In this document: in pieces, positions 47,912 through 57,754 of the stretch
Position numbering within the stretch: the first letter of the stretch is position 1
Layout: each line of letters begins with the position of its first letter
NCBI GenBank assembly: GCA_030247885.1
Contig: JAPDRO010000002.1
Coordinates: 372,001-436,000 of the forward strand
Direction of reading: 5' to 3'
Origin: Taxawa tesnikishii (nom. ined.)
Taxonomy: Eukaryota; Ascomycota; Dothideomycetes; Dothideales
DNA length: 64,000 bases
Program-made: the position numbers and the translations under genes
The notes under the pieces: model-generated
What the model saw: the letters and a program-made list of their open reading frames with translations, nothing else
Told to the model about the DNA's origin: nothing
Databases searched by the model: none

Positions 47912-48556
47912 CTACCTCCTGTACTCTCTCTGCTGCCTGCCGTTTCCGTCCACGACCAGGACCCTCTCCCGTCTGTATGCAGCACTGCTTCGACTGGCCC
48001 TGGGATCGTCCGTATAGCTTGCTCTTGGACCGCCGCTGCTTCTCCTGTCCCGGCTATATTCTCTGGTATAGCTGGCTCTCTCTTGCCGGTTGCGTTCCGG
48101 CGCTTCTATATATCGAAAAGTGTCGTATTCATCTCGTCGTTCCGGAGAGTATCCACGCTCACGCCTATATTCGTGCTCCCGTATGTGATACTCGCTCCTT
48201 GGCGCCGTAGTTCTCGATCGCGAGGTGGTCCTTGATCGCACATCTTCGCTTGAACTGCTTGAACTGCTGCTCGTCAAGCTTGGGGCTACTTCGACATAAT
48301 GCGCTCGGGTCTCGTGAACAGTAGGCGGTGGCGGACTTGGCGGTTTGACGAAGACCGGTTCTGGTTGTGGTGCTGGTACGGCGTAGACTGGTTCCGGGGC
48401 GGGAGCGGGGACGATGTATGAAGCTCGAGGCGAAGAGCGCCTCCTCTCATCTATGATGATCCTTGTCGATCTGCGCGGCGACGCTTCCCTTCGGACGACG
48501 CGGCGACGAGCGGGGACCGAGTAGTCTTCCTCCTCTTTGACTGATACCAAACACAT
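47912..48556 (-). CDS. Arg/Ser/Pro-rich low-complexity protein
   Basis: An uninterrupted 214-residue frame starting MCLVSVKEEEDYSVP. It has a basic N-terminus (RRRVVRREASPRRSTR), a Pro/Val/Glu section with two similar units (PAPAPEPVYAVPAPQPEPVF), a Ser run, then RS- and RE-rich sequence (RSRTTSRSRTTAPRSEY; HEYRRERGYSPERRDEY) to the end. It is predicted to be disordered, with RS dipeptides resembling splicing-linked proteins, but no RRM or other domain is seen. Codon use and the clean start support a real gene. Function unknown. Confidence 0.65.
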   Translation of the reverse strand: MCLVSVKEEEDYSVPARRRVVRREASPRRSTRIIIDERRRSSPRASYIVPAPAPEPVYAVPAPQPEPVFVKPPSPPPPTVHETRAHYVEVAPSLTSSSSSSSSEDVRSRTTSRSRTTAPRSEYHIREHEYRRERGYSPERRDEYDTFRYIEAPERNRQERASYTREYSRDRRSSGGPRASYTDDPRASRSSAAYRRERVLVVDGNGRQQREYRR

Positions 48557-49192
48557 TGCTGGGAAAGGAGGCTGAATAGATACGAAAGATCAGATGGTGT
48601 ACATAAGCAGGCGGCGTCGATTCGGGGTGTATAGGCGGCTAAATTACACGACAAATCGCATGTGATTGCTCACGAAGCACGTCGCATCCTGGGCGGTTTG
48701 CTGTATGGGCATGTAGTGTTCGGGAAGACAGATGCAGGGATATTATGTGTCGACCTTAAGGTGGCAGGGGAGAAGTAGAAGCTGCGGGATTGCGCCTAAC
48801 CAGGAACCCGACCTGCAGCAAGGTGATTGCTGTGGCTGGGAAATAGATTGCAGGTGAGATGAGGGGCACCGCTTGAGCGGCAGCGACTCCTGCACGAGCC
48901 ATGGCTTCTTCGTCGTCATCTCTTAACTCAGCCCAGTTGCGGTTTGTCCACAGGCATACACGAGACAAGGTGAAGTGAAGAGAGGTTGCTTCGGCATGTC
49001 CAGCAACCGCAAAACATCCAACTTCGATTGAAGACTATCGGCCGTTGTTCCGCCAGACCCCAGATCTGCTCCACGCGCGGAACCCTGGTTAACCCTAACC
49101 ATACGGTAGCCTGCCGAAACGTCTTAACCATAATTATCTCGCGTGCTGGTCTCTTTATCCTCTACCTGTCCACCTTCACCAGGGCCTATGCC
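48557..49192. promoter_or_regulatory. Divergent upstream region, Arg-rich gene / recyclin
   Basis: About 640 bases between opposite starts. An open frame runs into the recyclin start from 48986 but without protein-like sequence. No specific element identified. Confidence 0.45.
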
Positions 49193-52165
49193 ATGGAGAG
49201 GAGTAACTCACTGAGGGCTGGCGGCGCCTCTGCCCCTCAGCGAAACCGTTCGAAAATGGACAAGATAGCCCATCCCAACAGCGTCCTGGCCTCGCTACGA
49301 GCTACTCAGATAGTGAGCTCGAGGCCAGTACTACCGGCAGGCATGAGTCGCATTGGCAAGAACGCAGCATCCCACTAACATGCGCAGAAATTCTTGCGGC
49401 CATACTGGATTATCTGCCTGTCCCGGACATGATGAGATTCGCTCGAGTCTCCAAGCGCATGCAGGAGATGGTATATGACGATTCGAGGTGGACGCAGAAG
49501 CTAAGAGCAATGGGTGTCTGGAATGAGGCTGAAGCGAGGCAAAGGACGGATGAAGCAATGCGGCGAAAAATGGAAGCTCAGAGGGCTAGGGAAGCAGACG
49601 AAGCCCGGAGAACAGGAGTGGGGTTATCAGGGAGCGTCAACGGCATTGCGGGCGGGGAAGAGAAAGAGGAACGAGTGTGACTATTTTCGATGCAAATGTT
49701 GAAGAGGAGAGGTACAAAAATCCCTCGAGCAACCACGACCGCGGCCGCGACTTGCCAGTGTTGCTGACGGGTTTGACGACCTCACTTTATCTCCTAACGT
49801 ACCCAATCGGACACCCTGGGATCCGGCAGCAGCTCTGGTGGTGCTGCGCCGAGTCCGTTCGGTTCGTGGAAATGCCAGACAAGAATATGGCAAGATATAT
49901 GGTGCTCTGGGGCCATTCTATAATGACATGGCGCAGTCGGATAGCCATGCCGATCTGCTAGTCTTCCGCACTTTTCGCGACCCCGAGCAGCAAGCGCGGA
50001 TACTGGCCGATCTCAAAGTGTTCGCGCGTAGTGATACTACTCAAGGATGGCAAGAGCGGGAAGGGAAGCTTGAAAGCATGATTGGCATGTTCGAGAATGC
50101 CGTACTTCGGGAGTTTGAGCAGGGCTACGATGCTCAAGATGTTGATGGCCGCATGAAACGATACGCGCATGTACTCGTCACTCTCAACGGTGGAGCAGCT
50201 GGAGTGGATTTCTTCATACAGAACCATCCCTACATGCTACGGAAAGAGCAACTGGGAAACCCTTTGGACTGTGTGGACGGGGTAGCCTACGGTCACTGTG
50301 ACCTTGGCCCTTCCCAACGCTTCTTCGAGCGACTTGCAGTGATGCTCAATGATCAGGTGTCTGTCATTGATCGCGTCTTCCCGCAAAGCGTGGATGTGCT
50401 TCTACCCTTCGTCGATCGCATCTGTGAAGACATAGTTGCGGACTACCTTACTTCGTTGTTCGATGAGGCCCACGACAAGAACATCGAGACATATTTGAAG
50501 GCTGTGTCCGGCGTGTTCGAGCAAGCCATGCGTTTCGCAGTCTCCCTGCAGCCTACGAAGGGATCGAAGCCGGACTTTGCAGACGAGGTGCACAAGGCGG
50601 TGACAAAGTGCTTTGAACCGCACGTCGATCTTTATTTGACAGAAGAGCTAGATTTCTTCCGCTCCAAGTCGGAAGCAGAGGTCGGAGCATGGGAGAAACA
50701 ACTCTCAGATGAAGAAGCGAGGGCAGAATCCTTCTTCATGTCAAACATCAACCGGCAAGCCGTGAAGCGCGACTTCCTGACTTCGTTCAAGAAAGTGGTG
50801 ATGATGCCAGTCAACGCTCTTCCGGCTTTTCCTCTCTCAGCTCAAGCACCGACCGCAAAGCCCGCCCCAAATCCAGCTGTTGCAGAGTTGAACTCGCGCC
50901 CAGCTACACCGTCCCTCACCCCGAGCTCTAACCCTGACCGCTCGTCGACGCCTCTACCAGCAGAGGCTCCAACGACGGAACTCGCCGCCAAGACCGCGAT
51001 CATGAACTCGCGACTGGAGGGCATCAAGTCTCTGTTCAGCATTGAAGTGGCCCTTAATTTGATCCACCATGCAAAGTCGTCACTCGAGCGCGCGGCCATC
51101 TTAGTTCGTATAGGTGGGCAATCCGGCGAGGAAGCCAAAGAGCAATGCGAAACAATTTTCGTTACGTTGCTTAGCATCCTCGGCCAACGGCACATCAAGA
51201 CAGGGTTTGACAAGGCTGTCCGGCACCTGAGCTCGTACAACCCGCGCGAAGCCAAGTCGCTCGCCGAGAACGGGTCTGCGTTGTCTTCGGCCAAGGTCGG
51301 CGTCGAGCCCCTGGTCACCTTTCTGGAGTTGGTGAATGTGGGCGACCTGATCCAGCAGATGGTCGACGTATTCTACGCGCAGGAGCTGGTAGCGCCCAAA
51401 CTGACGGATCGCGATGACTTCTTGAACCCTGCGGTCAAGGAGAAGAAGCGGTTCGAGCAAATGCTTGACGAGCGAGTGGCCGCGGGCATGAGCAAGGGTA
51501 TCGATGTACTCATGGATGAGGTCGAGTATATCTGCGCAACGACGCAATTGGCGACGGATTTCAATCCTGGCGTGAACAAGGATGGCAAGGGGCCTGTGAT
51601 CGTGGATATTGGACCCAGCCAAACCGCAAAGAGGGTTGTGGATACGGTCGGCAGCCACACAAGCATGCTCGTCGGCAGCACGGACAAGAATATGCTGGAC
51701 GTGTTCAACCAAGAGGTCGGGTTGCGGTTGTTTGGCGTACTTTGCAAACACATCAAGCGGCAGAGGATCAGCGTTGACGGCGCTATAAAGCTCATCAGGT
51801 GTGCCTACTTTCTTTCCCATCCGCTCAGCCTATCCCCCAGAGCTAACGTCCGTCACAGCGATATCAATCACTACTCCACCTTCGTCGCAACATTGCGTCA
51901 AAAATCTTTACTGCCCTACTTCAGCGCGTTAAGAGAGTTGAGTCAGATTTACCTGATCGACTGCACGCCACCTTCGTCCACTGCAGGCAAGGTCAACGCA
52001 TCCTATGCCAAAGAGCTGGCGACAATAATCGCGGACACGGATCGCTACCGCGGCATTTTTGGCGCCGAAGAGGTCTATGAGTTTGCGGAGCGCAGGGCGG
52101 ATTGGTACACCGTGAGGAGGGATGTGGAGAGGGCCATGTATGGGATCGGATGCCTAGTGATGTGA
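49193..52165 (+). CDS. RCY1: Recyclin-1: F-box plus Sec10-like exocyst domain
   Basis: Exons 49193-49340, 49388-51798 and 51859-52165 sum to 955 residues if two one-base gaps are allowed (G-run 49654-49657, A-run 49716-49720). Rcy1 (fission yeast Pof6) is an F-box protein that acts in endosomal recycling to the plasma membrane and in cell separation. The F-box is LPAEILAAILDYLPVPDMMRFARV. A variable linker follows, ending ADGFDDLTLSP, then the long Sec10-like helical domain from VRSVRGNARQEYGKIYGAL to GIFGAEEVYEFAERRADW. The first intron appears to start with GC, not GT (separate entry). The second intron (51799-51858) is a multiple of three and lacks stops, so retention would add 20 residues. 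Confidence 0.92.
49341..49387 (+). other. Probable GC-AG intron in the recyclin F-box
   Basis: A 47-nt intron starting GCATGAG after CGGCAG and ending CTAACATGCGCAG. Splicing joins VLPA to EILAA, giving the canonical F-box start LPAEI in frame. The nearby GT donor (49313, GTGAGC) would join in the wrong phase and lose LPAEI unless a base is missing. Confidence 0.65.
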
Positions 52166-54526
52166 GAGTCTATGAATAAACTTCTCAACATTGTTGGCGT
52201 CTTGACAAGTATCCGAACGTCTCTTGCACTGGACACCATCGATCTGGCCTGGCCTGACCCCAACAACCACATTTTCCAAAGATCCCACACCAGAGCAGAC
52301 ACGTGCATTACGCTGACTTGGCAGGAACTCCTACAACAAAAGCACTTAGAAGAACGAGAGATCATGATCGGCGGTAAAAGACCGCAATATAACAAAGCTA
52401 AGACTTACACGCAGTCCCAAAACAAAAGAACCAATACAACTGCTTGCGTCAATCAGCTCCCTGCCCGAGTTCGACTCGTGACACTTGGTCTAGTGTTCTG
52501 AGGTACTTCGTCCGACCGGATTCCTCGCAACAGTTGACAAGTTCTGTACCAGGTCCGTGGCAAAAACAAAATCACCGATGCGCAGACGACCATCAATTGG
52601 CTTCAGCAGCAGTCTACCAAGTGGTAAGCGGATCGGCACACAAGAGTTCAGGACCATGGAGGTGGAGCATGCCGTGAGAACTTACAGCTTCGCACCTTCC
52701 AGCACCTTTGATGCAACGACCGTCCAGGCAAATAGCAGGCTCGGGCATCACGGCGACCAAGGCCTTTGATGCAGTGGCCGTTAAGTCAGATGTCGCGTCT
52801 CTCGAGCTCCCGCGGCCTGCGGAGAATTCAATAGCCAAAACCGGACGAATGGTTTCTGTACAACTTACCGGTCCCCCTGACGATAACGTCCTCATCGCGG
52901 CGTCCAAGTCCTTTGATGCAGTGGCGGTTCAAGCAGATGGTCCGAAAAGTTGCTGTGAACCGCGGTCATTGGTGTGGCAAGATTTCTCTCTTCGTCTCTG
53001 TCTCGAAACATCCCCTTTGCTTCCCCAATCTCAAGCGGTGTTTTCTTCCTAGCGAACTGTTACACTCTACTTTATTTCGACCCATATGTTCGCAAAGCCT
53101 TCCACGCTCACGACCCTCGCGGCAGCCGAACCCATGTATCGAAAGCTTCCGAGCAGCGAAGCAGACACAGAAACAACGGTAGCCACCGTGAACGTCAGGG
53201 CCCGATGGTGCCGAACAATCGTCTGCGTGCTTATTGTACTATTCTCGTTCTTGCAGCTAATCGCATGACTGCTGCTGCGGCGACGGGTCCCACTTCTTCG
53301 ATCGCTGTCTCTGTTCCCGCACAGTAAGAACGCATCTCCCGCCCGCCCTGCCCTCTTCGGCTCATGTATTGTCATTATTGAGTCTGTTCTGATGCACGAT
53401 ACAGTCCCGACTCGCCTCCGGACCTTCGAGCAAGACAACCGCCCGGTCCATTCTCCGCCAAATGACAACAAGACCTCCCCTGGGACACGCTTATTCCGAC
53501 GAGTGGTGGCTGGGTACTGACCGACGGTCCGGCACGGTACAACCTGTCATTCCGGTACCCGCTCAGCGTGCCGTGTTCGGATCCGACGGCGTTGCGACGA
53601 CGACGTTTAATGGCTGAGATATGGTACACAAGTGCAAAGACATCAAATTTGTTGCCGGTTGCCGAGCTCGTAGAGCGGAAGAGTGCTGGGATGGGAGAGG
53701 GATTCTGTAGACCGTCGAAGACACGTTTGCGGATTCATACGCCTCTTCTTGACCTTGCCTGGTTGGGGAAGATGCGGCACTTATTAGATTATATGGAAGA
53801 CGTGGGGCGTCCCTATTGGAACCGAGATCGTACGGTGGCCGTTTATCAATGAGGACACTATCATGGTAATGTCGGTCACGAAAGACGTTCCATCCCTGTG
53901 GTAACCATGTCGGATCTGGAGTTCTACAGCCTCCATCTAAAATTTCAAAGTATCCAACCCGCTCAAATAAAGGCGTGACGAGACTGTTCTTCCCAACGGG
54001 CTGGAGAATTAAGCCGTCTGTTTTATAGCGGTACCAATCGTACGCAGAAGGTTGAACTGCGAGGTGGAATAGCCGCCAGCTCTCACACGTGACGTCGTGT
54101 TCTTATCGGTCCGACTTGGCGGTCATGCAAAATCGGAGATGGATATATTGTTGATAATGAACAAACATAACTGCTGGAGCTATTGCTACCTATCAGGACA
54201 GAATCCAGGCCGACGATGTTCGGCTTCGCTGCCGAGCCAAGCCCGTTCTTCCCATCGATGACACAGAATGAAACCTACTTACCTGACATGGTCGTAAGCA
54301 CCGACGAGCGACAACAGTATCACGAAGAACGTCGGTATGGGGAGGGGGGAAGGGAAACTTGGCAATCAAGCCTCGTCCACGCAACGCAGCGACAGACTCA
54401 GCGACACCTTGGGGAAAGAAAGCAATGCATTGAACCTAGCTAATGCGCCATAATGCTCTCCGTAACCCATGTAACCATGCCCTCTTTCGTGTTGCCAGAA
54501 GTGAAGAAAGACGCTCAAGAAAGCAT
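52166..54526. other. 2.4-kb gene-poor interval
   Basis: Separates recyclin from ribosomal protein eS17, tail to tail. Frames at 52708-53052, 53086-53268 and 53568-53852 are open but short; the second ends in a hydrophobic stretch (TIVCVLIVLFSFLQL). None has a known domain, and joins between them are not supported. The repeat at 52701-52941 is listed separately. Confidence 0.4.
52701..52941 (+). repeat. 36-nt unit present three times
   Basis: Units at 52701-52736, 52759-52794 and 52906-52941 share (A)CCTTTGATGCA followed by a similar GTGGCCGTT..GCAGAT-type tail. The second and third, read in the 52708 frame, give KAFDAVAVKSD and KSFDAVAVQAD. Spacing is irregular (58 and 147 nt). Origin unknown. 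Confidence 0.7.
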
Positions 54527-55106
54527 CTACTGGCCTGGGCGGCGGTCGCCGAAGCGGCGTGGGCGCTCGGCAACCTGTTGTTGCTGGACGGCGACGACGT
54601 TGACTGGGATAGAGTCGAACTACGACACCTGTCAGTCCCATGTTCCACCACGGCATTCGCAGAGTTTTCAAGGTGCTACTCACGCCCATGCTCCTCAGCA
54701 TGTCCTTGGTGTCCTGGTCGATGTCGAGCATGCCGGACTCGGAGTTTTGGGTGAAGTCGAGGGCCGACACCTCTGGGACGTACTGATCCTTGCGCTCACG
54801 CTCCTCCTCCTGCAGCTTGAAAGAGATACCGCGGACAGGGCCACGCTGGATACGCTTCATAAGGTGGGTGGTGTAACCGGCGATCTTGTTGCGAAGGCGC
54901 TTGGAGGCAATGATAGCGATCTCATCGCAAAGACGCTTGTTGGTCTCAAAGTCGAGCGTCAACTTGGGGTAGTAGCGCTCGATGATGACCTTGGCGGACT
55001 TCTTAACGGTCTGTAGAGGAATCGAGTGTCAGTTCTCCATTCACTGATTCTTTAGCAGCTGCTGGACGCAGTTGATACTGCTGACCTTGGTGCGGACGCG
55101 ACCCAT
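54527..55106 (-). CDS. RPS17: 40S ribosomal protein eS17
   Basis: Exons 55086-55106, 54684-55010 and 54527-54619 give 146 residues with no frame break. eS17 is a component of the small-subunit head region of cytoplasmic ribosomes. The sequence [58 protein letters not shown] and [19 protein letters not shown]-like is strongly conserved in eukaryotes; the C-terminus ([15 protein letters not shown]) is fungal. A 75-nt intron follows the seventh codon, as in many ribosomal protein genes, and a 64-nt intron precedes FDSIPVNVV. Confidence 0.97.
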
Positions 55107-55525
55107 TTTGGCGGTATTGACGAGGTATTGGTGGGGAGGGAAAGGCTGTCGATTGTCGTTTGTCGCTGGGTGGTAGAAGAGAAGCTGTCTCGAAAAGGCA
55201 CAAAACCAAGCTTGTGAAAATCACCGCCGAGGATGCCGGACTTTAGCCGACGCATGAACCGTCCACGCCAAGCCAAGCCATATCAGACTGGAAGGTGAGC
55301 ACAAAACCCTGGCACGTATGCATTCATATACACGGCTATGATGGATGGAACTGCGTCTGTACAATCTTCGAATGTTCGTGTTCGCACACACTATAGCTAC
55401 AGAAAGATCCACAAGTCTCGCCTCCAACACAGAGCATAATACAGTCCCTCTGCGCCTCGTAAGGCATGTTGATACAAGAACCACAAGAGAAGAGAAGGCA
55501 CGCTCTCCAATGCTCCACCACGCGT
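55107..55525. other. Upstream region of eS17
   Basis: A 420-base interval between the eS17 start and the Mrp51 stop, both on the minus strand. It should include the eS17 promoter. Short frames only. Confidence 0.45.
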
Positions 55526-57322
55526 CTAGCTCCTCGTCTGCTCGCGCGGCTTGCCCATGTTCTGCTCAATCAAATTCCTGATCTCGTCAATGCTCGACTG
55601 ACTACCCTGTCCCTGCTCACCCTGCACCTCCCTGTTCCTCAACACTTCAGCATCGAATCCTTGCACTCGTGGTCCAGGCGTTAATCCTGTGCCAAAGTTC
55701 GCGTTTCCCCTCGTGCCGGGAGTAGGCGAGTCGAGTCTCTGCTCCATCCTGCCACTAAACGGCGACCGCTGCCCGATGGATTGGCTTGAGGGCGTCTCGA
55801 TAGGCTGACCCGTCACGACGCCAACAGCCGCGGCGTCGCTGCGGTCGATCTCGAGCCTGATTCTGCCACTCTCGTCCACGTAGGCCTTCTTCGGGTGGAC
55901 CCAAATCTTGTTGCCGCCCTCGATGTCGGGGTCCAGGTTCTGTGTCGTGTCTGCCATCTTCTGGCTTGCCCTATAGCTGCTGTTGAGTGTGTCGAAAGCC
56001 GTAAATCCGCCAACTCCCAACATGGCTTTCTCGGTCCTGGCTACGGCCGAGTTTCTGGTCTGCAGGACGCGCGCTTCGACGGGGAGTGGACCAGTTGAGG
56101 GCCGTAGAGGGGTGGTTCTCCATATAGGCGTTCGTGCGGAGGTAGGAGATACCCGCGCCTGGGTGGGTTGACGGAGGACCATGATCAGTGTTATCTGTTC
56201 TGAAGCCTTCCATCATCCGATCATGGGAGGTTTTCTCGTACCCTCTCAGTTCATCAGAGGGGAAGGCGGGGAGATCGAAGAAATCGCAGATGAGTCTGCT
56301 GAGCTCAGAACTCAAGTCCTGCTTCTCATCGCGCAGGCCTTTGAGCAGGAGACTCAAGTCAATCTGCGCCTCCTCAGCCATAGCCTCAGTGTCGTCGACG
56401 GGAAGCCCTTCATCCCGTCGGCGCCGTGCAATGTCGCTCATTCTCTTCGTGAATTCCTCCTCTACCACAAACTCAAGGAACGCCTCCCTGTACTTCGTCC
56501 TGACGAGCTTCAGGTACCTTTGAAATTCGTCCTCCGTCAGACCTGCCAGCCAGGGACCTTCAGTCTTCCACCTTGACTTCCCTCCGCTCATGGCGGCCCT
56601 CCTGCGCCTCATCGCAGCCTCCTTACTTATTCTGCCGCTCCGACTGAGTTCCTTCATCTCCTCTTCCAGCTGAGACAACCACAGAGGAAGTTCCTCCTGG
56701 CTCTCAACGCTGGCTAGCTTGTCCTCAAAGTCCCTCTCGACCCGACCAAGGTGACCCCTTTCAAACCGAAGCTCTTTCTCTGCGCGTCCCGGAGCATCCT
56801 GTTCCATCGATGACAACTCCAGCTTCGCCTTTACCCGCTCAATCTTCTTCTTCAGCTTGTCAATATCTTCCGCAGAGACCAGAGCCGTGCTGTCCACTTC
56901 CGCCTGGTAAGCACTGATTGTGCGAACTCCGTCGCCAGTGATACTACTTCGATGCTCGCGGATACTCATCGGGATGTTCATTTCCTGCCATTTTGCCAAG
57001 GACTGCGTATGATCCGCCGCACTTTCGAAATCCGTAATGTGTTCAAGCGTGTCGACGGCCTTGATGCGTAGATGCGGCGTAGAAGATCTGGTCGATCGCT
57101 GCGGTAGAGGTCGCTTGAGACCCCAATCGCCGCGATGGTGGGAGGACGGGGAGTGGCAATGGCCTGGCGTGTAGGATAAGGGAGTGTCGCAGTGTCGGAA
57201 GAGCGAAGGATGCCGCTGGAGGTGAGAGCTTCGAGACTCGGTTGCGGCAGGGGAGGTGGGAGGGAGAAGAGACGGGAGGAGCGCAGCAGTCTCCCTGTGG
57301 GAGAGCTGAGAGCCTTGGACAT
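55526..57322 (-). CDS. MRP51: Mitochondrial small-subunit ribosomal protein Mrp51 (bS1m-like)
   Basis: An intronless gene of 599 residues if three one-base gaps are allowed. Mrp51 is a mitochondrial 37S protein needed for translation of mitochondrial mRNAs with particular leaders. The start MSKALSSPTGRLLRSSRLFS is a basic import-type N-terminus. The family core is HRGDWGLKRPLPQRSTRSS, LRIKAVDTLEHITDFESAAD and LAKWQEMNIPM. The middle is coiled coil (DIDKLKKKIERVKAKLE). The C-terminal part has GISYLRTNAYMENHPLYGP, EARVLQTRNSAV and KAMLGVGGFTAFD. Breaks: G-runs 57148-57151, 56109-56112 and 56081-56084 (plus strand). After adding one base to each, the total is exactly 600 codons. Confidence 0.92.
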
Positions 57323-57754
57323 TGCTCAATTGCCCGGTCTGCCTCCGCTACCGGTAGTTGATGGTGGACGATGCGGCTCTGGGATAGCTGTTACCACGCT
57401 CTTGCCTGTCCTGCATGTACGGAAAGATTTGGTCTCTCCCAATTGGCCAAAGCGCAGCACTTCCGAAGTCGCACGTGACGCCGTGGTTGCCTGCCTTGAG
57501 GACAACTACGACAATGCAGCAGAGTCCAACAATCTCACATCTGGCCACCCTTTACTGCAGCTTACATGAGCAGAATCTAAGGGGTTTGTTCATGTTCAAT
57601 TGAGCCGGAATGAGCAACCATGTGAATGTATAAGCAGAGTTGGCGCGCAACTCGAGCCAAACGCATCATGCTTCAACATCCCGCATACTGTACACACTCC
57701 TCCGCCTCAAGTGCCAACGACTTGGCTATCGCTCAACTGGCTCTCAAACAGCGT
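57323..57754. other. Interval between Bbc1 stop and Mrp51 start
   Basis: A 430-base stretch, both neighbours on the minus strand. It should hold the Mrp51 promoter and the Bbc1 3' flank. No gene or repeat recognised. Confidence 0.45.
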
